Source: Cyclina sinensis (taxonomy: Eukaryota > Mollusca > Bivalvia > Venerida > Veneridae). Taken from it: DNA of 64,000 bases. Made by a program: the position numbers and the translations under genes. The notes beneath the pieces are model-generated. The model was given only the letters and a program-made list of their open reading frames with translations. It had not been told where the DNA came from and did no database searches. Numbering within the stretch: position 1 is the first letter of the stretch; every line of letters begins with the position of its first letter. Below, piece by piece: positions 47,356-58,389 of the stretch. Location of the stretch: contig JAAONU010000001.1 of NCBI GenBank assembly GCA_012932295.1, forward strand, positions 61,630,927 to 61,694,926, read 5' to 3'.

Positions 47356-50300
47356 CAAGGTAATAAATTGAAGAAAAACAGACATAAATTTCATAGCTTG
47401 AGAGTCATTCAGATTTAGTTCTGAACTGTTTAGATATATTTCCGTGTCTATTTAAGTCATTCAGCAAAGATTCATGATCAGCTGATGAATAAAATACCAG
47501 AACAAGATGTTTCTTTTTCTTTTCTTTATAAGAATGAAATACGTAGATATTACTCAAAGAACAAATAACCACACCCATTAACGCCCAATTTAAAGTAATT
47601 CTTCTTATTTTTCTCTCGATGACGCTGTGAATATGAATAAAATTAGTTCAGAAAGACGCACTAATTTCATTTTCACAAAATTATGCTGATAATTGGCATT
47701 GAGTATGATGCAGTACTTCCCTGTTTTGTCTTGGTAGCATGCATTTACAGTTTGCAATGTTTCATAAATTGTGTTTATCTGGGACAAAGTTTGCCTGCTT
47801 ACTTAATGGTGTCTGAGATATTAATGTAGAATTTCCACTATCTATTTTTCAACATGCAACAGAAATATCAATATAAATTATAGAATAATACATAATTTCA
47901 CGCTTGTCGCCCGCCTCAATTTATAAACGTCCTTTATGATTTCTTTAGCTAATGCGCTATTGCATGTAAAGTTAGCGTCAACAAATTGAGAAACCAGGAA
48001 TATTTTTTGATAACTCTTGTTTGTAAATGCTTTGTTAATATCTTATCCTGTGAAAAGAAAAACAATGATTGTTTTTGAAAAACAAAAATTTCATGACTTT
48101 ACAAATGTGTTTAGTGCGTTTATAACATTTTCAGCTAACATAACCTCGAAATGTCGCATCTGTAATCTGCCTAAGTTTTTGTTTAATTGTTCCCACTTAC
48201 GAATGTGAAATTGACAGAGTAAGAAGAAAAAAAATTAAACAGCGCCATTGGTACGCTCCTTTTACTATGACTTGTATAGTTTTGAACATATTGACTGGCT
48301 GGAAGGAAGAACATTCTTTGTTAAGTGCCAAAGATATAACTGATCATAGAATGACTTGAGTTAACATGACCTGAGAAAGAAACTCAGCTAACATCACAAG
48401 AGTAGACAATCTACGTTTAAGTGTTCCATTTCAAAACAAATTAAGTGATAACAATACGAAAAGCGAGTGAAAGATCTTCCGTTTATGATTATTATTCATT
48501 ATTTTTTAACAGAGATTGAGACACATTGCAAAACGTGAAGTACGATACAGCTGAGTAAAGTGAAAAAAATCAAAATAAACAAAGATGTTTCCGCACGACT
48601 GCTATCAAATGAGGAGCTCACACTGCTCTCAATGTATTCAGGAATTGATAGGGAGTTAGTCAAATGTCATTACAGTGCTGACATTTTATACTGATAAAAA
48701 TTACTTTACTATTTTCGGACAAATGCCAACATAATATGAAATGTCTACGACGTGCTTAAGTAGGACATCTTTTCCTTTTTTTACGAATCTGCCAGATAGA
48801 TCTTTGACGGATATTTATCACTAATTTTATCACCTTTTTTCACTGAAAGTTTCGTTGCCTTGCCAATCCCTTCAGGAAAAATCAATAGCAAAAATGGAAA
48901 CGATTTTAATGGCTTGCATCGGATTGACGTTATACCAATGGTCAGCGAATGTCTGTTCGTTTTGAACTAGGGAAACATTTATTGTTTTTCTTGATATTAT
49001 AATATGCTTGTAATGTTTATGAATATTTCTGGATTTTTTTCGAAAATATAACCTGATTGCCAATGCAAGCTTTTTGAATTAGGTCTCTTTTCTTTGCAGG
49101 TACTTAATAATTATTTGTAAATATTCTTTTCTACCTTAGTCTAGGGTAGCAAGTAAAACACATAATCACATGGGATGAAAGTGGTTTTTAATAGACAGCA
49201 AATTATTCCTCTGAAGGTCTAGACTAGTAATGTATATATCTAATGAGATGGAATACAGTGATAGATTTTTTTATAATCATTCGAGTAATTAATATCATAA
49301 CAATATTTGTCTGTAAGTTTCAGACATTTCCTAAAGATATACACATCAGATAGGTTTACAATATATGCAGGACATTCCAAAGAAGAAAGTTATTATTGGT
49401 AATTTCATATGAATCCAGTACACAATATTTAACGTCTGACTCGGATATGTAATATATACTTAAAGACAATAATACTGCATAGTATAATCATGCACAACCA
49501 TCTTCAGTAGGATATTATGTCTATATGGCTTACATGACAAACTACAATAACAAAACACAGTTATAGTTAAAAGTTCTGGCAGAGTAAATAAAAGACAGTC
49601 TTCTTTTTTAATTTTGAATGTCGTAAAATAATACATTGAATGAATTTGCATAACGAAGGACATATGATGAGTCATTCATGCCGGATTTGAATCAAGCCGT
49701 ATTTCACTTCAGTCGGACACAAATGTCTAAATACAGGTTAACTGATAACTTTTTTTATCAGTTCTTTCACTCAAACTAACAGAAAACTTTTAATACGTAT
49801 ACGTATAAATATGTCTGCAATTTATAAGAGGAGAGTTATTCTTTTAAGCAATAACACATCTGTTTTATGGATAAAATATATGTTTTTTCTATTATGGTTT
49901 CATAAACAATATGCCTCTTCTATATGAAATGTCCTCGGTGGTGTCAAAAATAGTAAAAACAGTCATGGTGGAAGAAAATATTTTAAATCCAAGCTAAAAT
50001 AATAAAGAATAAAAAAAAGCCAGAGCTGAAGAACCTACAAGATTAACCGACTTGTTTGCTGTAGTTCTAATGGAAAAAGACACAAACGCATGTCTGCATT
50101 ATTGAGTGCGAAAAAACACGTAATATATTTTCAGTTCTGTTCGTTGTTGAACGTCATTCCAATATTCGTAATGATACTGTTGTCATGACTGATAAGAAAT
50201 AACAAGAACTAAATGACAATTTGAATGTGATTTACAGGTATTCTTTGTTTGATGAAGGTAATTTCACTTAATATATTAAAAATAATCAAAGCTTGATCAA

Positions 50301-50634
50301 TCACATGTTATGTTAGATCCTACGCACGACAAGTGCTTTTTCATTATTTGTCCCCAGTCATAACGCCAGTGCAAGGTATTGAATACATTTAAGAAGTTAC
50401 ACGTAACGCTAAGCTCTCATTTAAGAACAATTTTTTATCCAAAAACTGAATAGAATGATCTTTATAAATGACCTAAGACACGGGAAAACTTCACTGGGAC
50501 ATATATTTTAGGAGGTGACCTTTTTTCCTATTTTGAACAAATGATATTTGTGGCTAAGTTTCAGCTTCTTGCAAAGAACAGATACGAAATACTGCCATTC
50601 TGTCGCAAAAGTTATATGCCTTAAAATAACTATT

Positions 50635-50657
50635 TGACGTCAGATTCTTTGACGTCA
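50635..50657. promoter_or_regulatory. Two TGACGTCA sites in a 15-bp tandem duplication
   Basis: TGACGTCA, the CREB/ATF consensus, at 50635-50642 and 50650-50657 within a repeated TTGACGTCAGATTCT. No gene start is seen near, so a regulatory role is only possible. Confidence 0.25.
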
Positions 50658-52379
50658 GATTCTAACTACTTGTTGACATAAGTTATTATGGTAGGGTTAT
50701 AGTATTTTACTTTCAACTATTTCGTTTACCTTCACTGTCTGTACTATACCCTTTCAATGTACCCCACCTTATTAAAAGTATGTTATCATTCAACCTTCCA
50801 ACCCTGCGTTTTATTAAATAAATGTCATCAAGAATTGTCTCCAGGAAGACAGCCATGCTAATTGCCATCAAGATGTCTTATACAAAATACACATTTTTTG
50901 AAAGGCAATATTCAAGCTATCAGTTTGTTACTTTAACGTTGATTTTGAAGAGGACGAGAAATTAGTCTATTTTTTGCTGATTTTCAGTTTAGTTTATTTG
51001 AATAGAGTCACAAATGACTAAATGTCTTTAATAAATTGTTTCAACACATTTAGCTTTTCGGCGTAACTGTCTAAATTTTGACATATTTAGGGAATGTTAT
51101 GAAAGACTGAATATCTGTAAAGCTGCTATTGGTAGATATTCCTATACAATGTACTTAGTCACAAAATGTTATGCACCATTTTTGTGAGACGACAAATAAC
51201 TTTTTTATTTTTATGTCGAAGCTTTTGACAGTAGAAAACTTAAGAAAGATTGTATCAAAAATAAACACCATTTCTGATTTGTTTGTCTTCATGCCAGTTT
51301 CGATACACGGACAGACTTCTTGCAATTTGTCAGTATACTATTTGCCTTTTATTAACATATCCGTTATACTTGCCATTTCCAATTCTGGTTGAGAAATCAA
51401 CTTTAAGATCATGGTAATATCCAGTGGAAATAATAAAGGATCTGTCTGAGCTATGAATTTAAATGTCAGTATTATAAAAGTTCATTCTTTAAAGTAGTTC
51501 GTGCAGGAAAAGAACTCGTAAGCTAAACGTGGGACTTAATGGAATAACAAATTGTTGAAAAAGAAAATTGGTCCGATATTTCTGAGTGTAGCTTAATTTT
51601 TTTGTCAGACAGTGTAGTTAGTAATGTCGTGAAGAATCATTCTGTAACTCATTTAGTGAAAGAGTCTAGCCAGAAAACTTCTCAGCACTAAACGGTATTA
51701 TTCTCTGAATTCAAGTCTAAACATTGCAGTTTTGTCTTCTTTGTTTCTCTTTTGTTTTCTCTACACAGCATCTTAACTAAAACTAATAAATGCCACATGA
51801 TGAGATTCAAAATAATTATTTATTGTGATATTAATATAATAATATAGTTATATTAAGTTTATTATACATTAAATGGTCTCGACTGTGGTAAAATAAAAAC
51901 GTTTGCTAAATTAATGAAAGAATAGCCTTTACGTCTAAATCAAAGACACGTGACTTAAACTGGTACCAAAGTGATGAAATATTTCTTTCGTAACATTTGT
52001 CACTTAAAATAATCCCAAACCACTCAAGATTCACGGAATTTGATTTTTGTACTCTCTCAGAGATTTGATATATGTCCTTTTAACCTTGCTATAGAAATAT
52101 ACAGAGGAGAAATATAAACGAAAGTTAAACAGACCAATGAAAAACAAGTAGAACTATTCATACAAGAGTATTATCTACGACAAAAATAAAAACCTTTAAA
52201 AATCTTAATCAATTTAATAACTTGATCAATTCTTCGACAAGAATCAAGGAATCGTTTTTTTGTTTAGTTACGGTCTTGTTTTCCTTCAACTCACAGTTAT
52301 CTTTATTAGCAGTCCCTCACATTCCTATTAATGCCCAAATGACAGTGGAATTACGATTTTTGTGGGACGTGCTTAAAGC

Positions 52380-52667
52380 CAAAAATGTAGTCTCCCATAA
52401 ATTTCCAATGACTGCAGACTATAGGAGGTTCAATCCCCATCAGGGCCGGCAGAATTTCTCAGTTATAATTGATCTCAAACGATGCGTCTATAGGTCATTT
52501 GTCCCTCACCTCTGAAGCAAGTGAGGAAGTAGTCAGTGACTTGCGAAGAAATTTGGTTAGTAAACTGGTTGGATACCCAGGAACACTGATTTGGTGGACT
52601 TACCTCCGGGATATGACCTTAGCTGTTAAAACTAGCGTTAAACCCCAGTCAAACCAAACCAAACTGT
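52380..52667 (+). mobile_element. SINE-like repeat fragment
   Basis: Has a B-box-like GGAGGTTCAATCCCC (about 52425) and a 3' end GCGTTAAACCCCAGTCAAAC followed by a CAAAC-rich tail, which resembles common molluscan short interspersed repeats. No clear A box and no target duplication found. The overlapping open frames (52222-52515, 52469-52669) are attributed to it. Confidence 0.4.
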
Positions 52668-52679
52668 AGGAAGACGAGC

Positions 52680-53865
52680 GGAAAGGAGAGGGGGAGGGGG
52701 ACTTAAGTCTCACATATTGCATATTAATTACACAAAGGCATAATGTGCCGTGGGGAATCACCGAATACAATTTACGGTAAAATATTTTTCTGCTAATCAG
52801 TTTGCAACACATTGTTCAACAATTTATCATGAAATATGCTTAAAAAGACAGACCCGACAGCCTCTAAATGACACCATTTACTAAGTAACAAAGGAAGCAA
52901 ACCAAAAGAAACAAAAGCAATAGTCGTTTGACCACGTGTGCTTAGAGTGTTGCATGAAGCGAAATTACTTCCTGAATTACAGACTCAATCATCCCCTGTT
53001 GTTTGTGGTTGATTCATGGGTGGTGTCTGGCGATAATTTGTGCTTAAAATATGTTTTGCATCTGAATTTTTGCAAAAATATCGCAAACTAGATATTGCTG
53101 CATTTCTCGATTTACGTCATGTTTATAAGAAAAGTCATCTCGCAGAAAAAAAATCATGTGTTTGCATGGATAAGTGTAGACACCTACCATACGTGATCTC
53201 AAATATAACCATTGAGACCTGACATTGCTCTGTCTGTGCTGTTCCGTGTAAGCCTTTATATTGTAACATTAGAAATTCTTATTTTAACTACGTTTGAACA
53301 TGATTTCTAGTTAAAATGTAACTATTGTTTTTTTGACTGCTGTTGATATTAAATGATATGATTAATGGACATGTTACGTAAATTAAAAACAAAATATTTA
53401 AGAATCCCACTAAAATAATTTCATTGATTATTATTATGTACATACTGGAATGTGTTTTTTAAAAAAAAAAACTATTTGATAGCACAATGCTGAAAGCATT
53501 GAAGGCATTTTATAGATAAACATCATTGTATTGTAACAAAAATAGCGTTTTGTCCCTGGCATATATTGTGAATGGTGCAAAAGAATAGGTACATGTCAAT
53601 AAATTGAATAAATATACACATATACCACATCATCCCTGAATACAGTTGTAGCTAAAATTATTAGTTGTAGTAAAAAATGCAACCAACTATAAGAAGAAAT
53701 AAAATGACGTCATAAAACGTAGCTCTTCCAAATATAATGAATGTAAATATATACCCTGTGATGAATATGGTTTCAGAATTGGATTTCAACCTAAATGTGA
53801 ACATTTTTTTCGTGTATCTATAACTCTAAGAATGGCCTTTCGGGTTTTTAGCTCGGTTATATTAC
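52680..53865. other. Intergenic DNA
   Basis: No gene supported. A purine-rich stretch lies at about 52675-52705. Confidence 0.5.
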
Positions 53866-53869
53866 TGGG

Positions 53870-54950
53870 ATTATTATGCCGCCCTTCGAAGAAGTGGGGG
53901 TATATTGCTTTGGACATGTCGGTCGGTCGGTCAGTCCGTCCGTCCGTACACCAGACCTTGTCCAATCAATAACTCGAGTACCATTTGGCCCACAGCCTTC
54001 TAACTTTATAGGGTGGTTGCTCTTATTAGTTAAAAGACTCCTATTGTTTCGAAATCAGTAGATGAAAGGTCAATGTCACTGTCACCTTGAATTTTAAAAC
54101 CATGCTCCAGAACAATTTGGCCCACAGCCTTCAAACTTCATAGGGTGGTTGCTCTTACTAAGTAAAATACCCCTTTTGCTTTGGAGATCAGTAGGTGAAG
54201 GATCAAGGTCACTGTCACCTTGAATTTGATAACCATGTCTCCTCAATAAATCAGGTACCATATGTCTCACAACCTTCAAACTTCATAGGATGGTTGCCAT
54301 TATTCAGTGAAAGATTCCTATTGTTCTTGGGGTCAGTAAGTCAATGTCACGATCACCTTCAATCAATAACAAGAAAACGGTTTGGCTCACAGTCCTTAGA
54401 TTTGGTTGGGAGGTTAGTCATGACCGATAGATGACTCCTATTTATTTTGAGGTCAAAGGTTAAGGTCACTGTCACTTTGAATAAGGAAAGCTTGTCCGAC
54501 AATTAAATAGAGAATGCTTCGGCTTACTGTTCTCAGATTTGGTGGGGAGGTTAGTCATGATCTGTAGACGACTTCTATTGATTTTAAGGTCAGAAGGTCA
54601 ATGGTCAAGTTCACTGTGACCTCAACCATACATGAAAAGCTTTCTGATCAATAACTAATGAAAGGTTTTGCATACAGTCATCGGATTTAGTGGGAAGGTA
54701 AGTCATAACCGGTAGATGACCCCTATCAATTTTGAGGTCAATAGGTCAATGTCACAGTGACCTTTACCACAAAAGCTGGTCTACAGTCTTCAAATTTGGT
54801 TGTGTGGTTGGTCATGACCTGTAGATGCCCCAGAATGATTGTGAAGTCAGTACGTAAAGTCAAGATCTTATTTAGAAGTCTATGTAACATGACTAATTGG
54901 TTGCCATTGGGGCAATATATGTTTTACAAACATCTCTTGTTTAGAAAGAT
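53870..54950 (+). mobile_element. Tandem-repeat element with CCCTTCGAAGAAG head
   Basis: Head ATTATGCCGCCCTTCGAAGA followed by GGGGGTATATTG, then (TCGG/TCCG)n at 53920-53948. Diverged units of roughly 130-150 bp follow, marked by CACAGCCTTCAAACTT, TTTTGAGGTCA and AAGGTCACTGTCACCTTGAA. It ends near AACATCTCTTGTTTA. This looks like the very abundant bivalve repeat with this head and tail. Open frames inside are repeat-derived. Confidence 0.75.
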
Positions 54951-54959
54951 ATAAAAATG

Positions 54960-55650
54960 ATTTGGAAAAATATTTGATAATAAATATTGAAGCGACATTC
55001 TGAGCATTTTAACATGTTAACTTTGTTCTGTATATAATCAAGTGTAAATTGCGTTATGTTTTTAGTTGTGTTGTAGACCTAAACGCTTTCATGCGACATT
55101 TATCTGTGTAAAATTTTTTTTTTATTTTTGTTATATACTTACAAGTGCGATGTAAAAGTCCAAAATGTGCTGTTCAAGTATCTTAGATATGAAAAATCAG
55201 AAATATGTAATGGTAATAAAATAGAATGTGAAAAGCTCTTGAAACGGTTTTACAGAAAGACAAAAACTTTATTGACAAGAATAGGTTCTCTATAAACAGC
55301 CAACAGCACATAATGAAGGTTAGAGTGAATATAATTCTGTCTGGCAGGTTCTTAATCTATGTGTGTGTGCAGTGAAATATGCTGCACAAATCCTCTGTGA
55401 TAACTGTATACAATTGTCAGCGAAAGTAAAAAATACATGGACGTATTCACACAGATAAATGCTTTGTTCAATTATTCACCATCATTCGTGTGAAAATCTT
55501 GGAACTTTGTTGGTTTTGGCTTTTATTTTATTTGTTATAAATGCAAAGATATTTTTTACATCTGATATCCATGGCAGAAAAGTTTGATTTTTTTCCCACG
55601 AAACAGTGCGTGTAAGTTAGGTACATTATTTGTTTCATTCAGGCTGCTAC
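54960..55650. other. Intergenic DNA
   Basis: No gene or clear repeat recognised. Confidence 0.5.
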
Positions 55651-55656
55651 AATTAA

Positions 55657-56439
55657 GGTAGTACACCCCTAATCAGCACTATAAGGAACTGAAAAATTGA
55701 CTGTACAGTTAAGTTGAATGCCTTAATTGACACCAGTATACAAAATTTAAACAAAATTTATTGTACGGTTTTGGACTTGTGGACACTTTTCTGAACTAAA
55801 ACTTGGATAATAGAAGGGCTCTTTTTCAGAAATAGGGAAACTCTAAATAATTTATAATATCATCCTTATGATAAATGTTTTCCTATTGAATTTTGTTAAG
55901 AAACAAACAATAGCATTCAGGTTACGAACCACACAAGCTAAATGATTGTTTCTACTCTTAATGTTAGAAATATGTATTAAAATGTTACCCTACCCCAACC
56001 AATTTTAAACACTGGTTTTACCATTTTCCTGCTTAGAGTACCCAATACAAAATATCGCTAAAATCTACTTAACTAAGGGGCTTCATTCAAATTTTCTAAG
56101 AAGTATATTGGTTGTTCTTGTCGAATATAAAAGACTTTAACCATGTATTTTTAATTTCATAAACCTTGAAAATATCGCGTACCATATTTGTTATTAAATT
56201 TAGAATAATTTAGCCAATAAATACCTACAAAAATTATATGATAAGAATTAAACATTTTTTTCTTTCTAAATAGGACCTGAGAGATACATCAATAAAAATA
56301 AAAGAAAAAAAAAAGAAAAATTGTTTTGACCATCCTGGGGTTTGAACCCACAACCCTCAGTTTCCATGCAATTGACAGTAATCATAGGCTACTTAAATAC
56401 TCTTCAAGGTGGAGGTAATATATTAGGAGTGTACTAACT
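55657..56439. mobile_element. DNA element with short inverted ends, flanked by TTAA
   Basis: Left end GGTAGTACACCCCTAAT and right end, as reverse complement, GTTAGTACACTCCTAAT match at most positions. TTAA stands outside each end (55653-55656 and 56440-56443), which is the piggyBac-type target, though the right end is offset by one base. The interior has no transposase. It contains CCTGGGGTTTGAACCCACAA, which on the minus strand looks like a tRNA B box, so an embedded SINE fragment is possible. Confidence 0.5.
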
Positions 56440-56471
56440 TTAAGACATTTTCTTTCCATTATTATTTTCAG

Positions 56472-56518
56472 GGCGTCATATCTGGGATGAGTTGATGTCA
56501 AAGACAGAAGAAAAGCAG
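56472..56518 (+). CDS. Candidate isolated internal exon
   Basis: Preceded by a strong pyrimidine tract and acceptor (CCATTATTATTTTCAG) and followed by the donor GTATGTTA. One frame is open and looks protein-like (two bases of a split codon, then RHIWDELMSKTEEKQ); the other two contain stops. No neighbouring exon was identified in the window and I do not recognise the protein. It could be chance. Confidence 0.25.
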
Positions 56519-56524
56519 GTATGT

Positions 56525-57005
56525 TATAGTTTCAGGTCTTGCAGTGTCTTGAACTAATTCGCAACACAATGTCAATTCTGTTGTTTCCTTTGTCACAAGA
56601 AAAAGATATGACACAGATACAGTTTCAAATGTTTGCCGTGCCCAATTTTGAATGATTCTTAAAATTGCTAATCAAACACATTTTCAACTTCTTTTCTGAA
56701 AGTCTGGTATGAGGTCTTTTTCTCGGTGAAAAGCAAAATGGTTACAATATGACATTTAGGACTTATTTCAAAACAGTATTTATGAAACCACATGCCTTTT
56801 GCATCGCAAATGAAGTTAATTAACTTTGATGTCTATGTACCATTGGCGTCTGTTGTAAACTTCAAATCCTAACTTTCTCAAAGCACAGCAATAACACACC
56901 ACAATATAACCACTGACTGGTTCCAGACACATTTAAATGTACCAAGAACACTATGCTGCTTTCATTTAATAATGTATAAAAAGTCTAAAAATATCGCAAA
57001 AATTA
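56525..57005. other. Intergenic or intronic DNA
   Basis: Nothing recognised. Confidence 0.45.
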
Positions 57006-57012
57006 AATCATT

Positions 57013-58385
57013 ATACGCCCGAAGGGACAAATTATGTAATGGTCCTGGGCGTCCGTCCGTCCGTTCTCTCCGTCAATTAGCAGTTTGGTTTCCGGAAGAT
57101 AACTTGAGAACTGTTTGTCCTACAGTCTTTTAACTTTTAATGATGATTGCCCACATTACTGATAAGTGCATGACCCCTTTTGACTTTGGGGTCAGTAGTT
57201 CAAAGGTCAAGGTAAGATTGACCTAAGTTTTTAAAGTAATTGTCCGTGCGTCCGTTAGCAATTTGGTTTCCGGAGGATAATTTCAGTACTCTTTGGCCTA
57301 CAGTCTTCGAACTTCATATGATTATTGCCGACATTGAGTGGATGACTCCTATTGATTTTTGAGGCAAAGGTCAAGGTCACAGTGATCTTAACATTGAATT
57401 GTTTTCCTTCAGGTAACTTGACAATCATTTGTTATAGAGACTTCAGACTTTATACCATGATTTCAAATATTGAGTGGATGATCCCTATACATTTTAAGGT
57501 CACTATGTCAAAGGTCAAGGTCACAATTACATTAATGTTAAGAATCATTTACACTCTGTAACTCGACAACAATTTGTCATAGAAACTTCAAAATTTATAT
57601 AATGGTTCCACACATTAAGTGAATGACCCTATTGGTTTTGGGGTCAGTAGGTCAAAGGTCAATGTCACAGTGATCAAGCACTGAAAACTATTTCCGCTGT
57701 ATAACTTTATATCCATTTGTCATGCAGACTTCAAACTTCATATCATGATTGATTACATTGAGAAAATGATTCTCATGCATCTAAGGATCAGTACGTCAGA
57801 TTTCAAGGTCACAATGAACTTAACACTGAAAAGCCTTTCTGCTGTGTAACTTGGCAACTACTTCCGATACAGTCTTCAAACGTCTTAGGATGATTGCCAT
57901 CATTGATTAAGAGACCCCTATACTGTTCGGGGTAAGTACATAAAAGGTTAAGGTGGCAATCAACTAAACAATCAATATTTAAGGTCACTATGTCAAAGGT
58001 CAAGGTCACAGTTACATTAATGTTAAGAATCATTTAACTCGACAACAATTTGTCATAGAAACTTCAAAATTTCTACGTCAACTAAACAATCAATATTTCT
58101 GCACTATAACTTGATAACCATGCATTACAGCATGAACATAATATCTTTTGAAAGAATGACATTTATACAAATTATAAAATCTAAATCTCAGATATGATAA
58201 GAATCGATAAAACTTTAAAAATAAAATCATAAAATGTTAAAAATCAAAACAAAAAATTCAAAATTTAAACAAATCATTTAATTCCAAAATCTAAGGTTTC
58301 ATCCCTTATATCACAAATGCATTATTGATTTATATACCCTTCGGGTATAATATTTAATGCTCCTCCCAGCGGTGCTCTTGTTTTA
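57013..58385 (+). mobile_element. Tandem-repeat element with ATTATACGCCCGAAGG head
   Basis: Starts ATTATACGCCCGAAGGGAC. Near the end it has CCTTCGGGTATAAT, an imperfect inverted copy of the head, then CTCCCAGCGGTGCTCTTGTT. After the head comes CGTCCGTCCGTCCGTTC, then about eight or nine diverged units of roughly 150 bp carrying AAGGTCAAGGTCAC and GTCAGTAGGTCAAAGGTCAA. A segment is repeated out of order near 57975-58090. Open frames are repeat-derived. Confidence 0.75.
57649..57661 (+). promoter_or_regulatory. Perfect DR1 nuclear-receptor motif inside the repeat element
   Basis: AGGTCAAAGGTCA is the direct-repeat-1 consensus known for RXR/HNF4-type receptors. Seen exactly; binding is not shown. 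Confidence 0.3.
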
Positions 58386-58389
58386 TCTT

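Larger units (their letters stand above)
42945..52375. other. Long intergenic stretch
   Basis: About 9.4 kb without a supportable gene. It contains microsatellites at 43912, 44418 and 47282, a 20-bp tandem duplication at 47233-47272, and a pair of TGACGTCA sites at 50635-50657. All open frames are under 75 codons, AT-driven and without family resemblance. Confidence 0.5.

Noticed and set aside
52222..52669. Two overlapping open frames taken as a small gene
   Set aside because: They overlie a SINE-like repeat with a CAAAC tail and have no splice or domain support.
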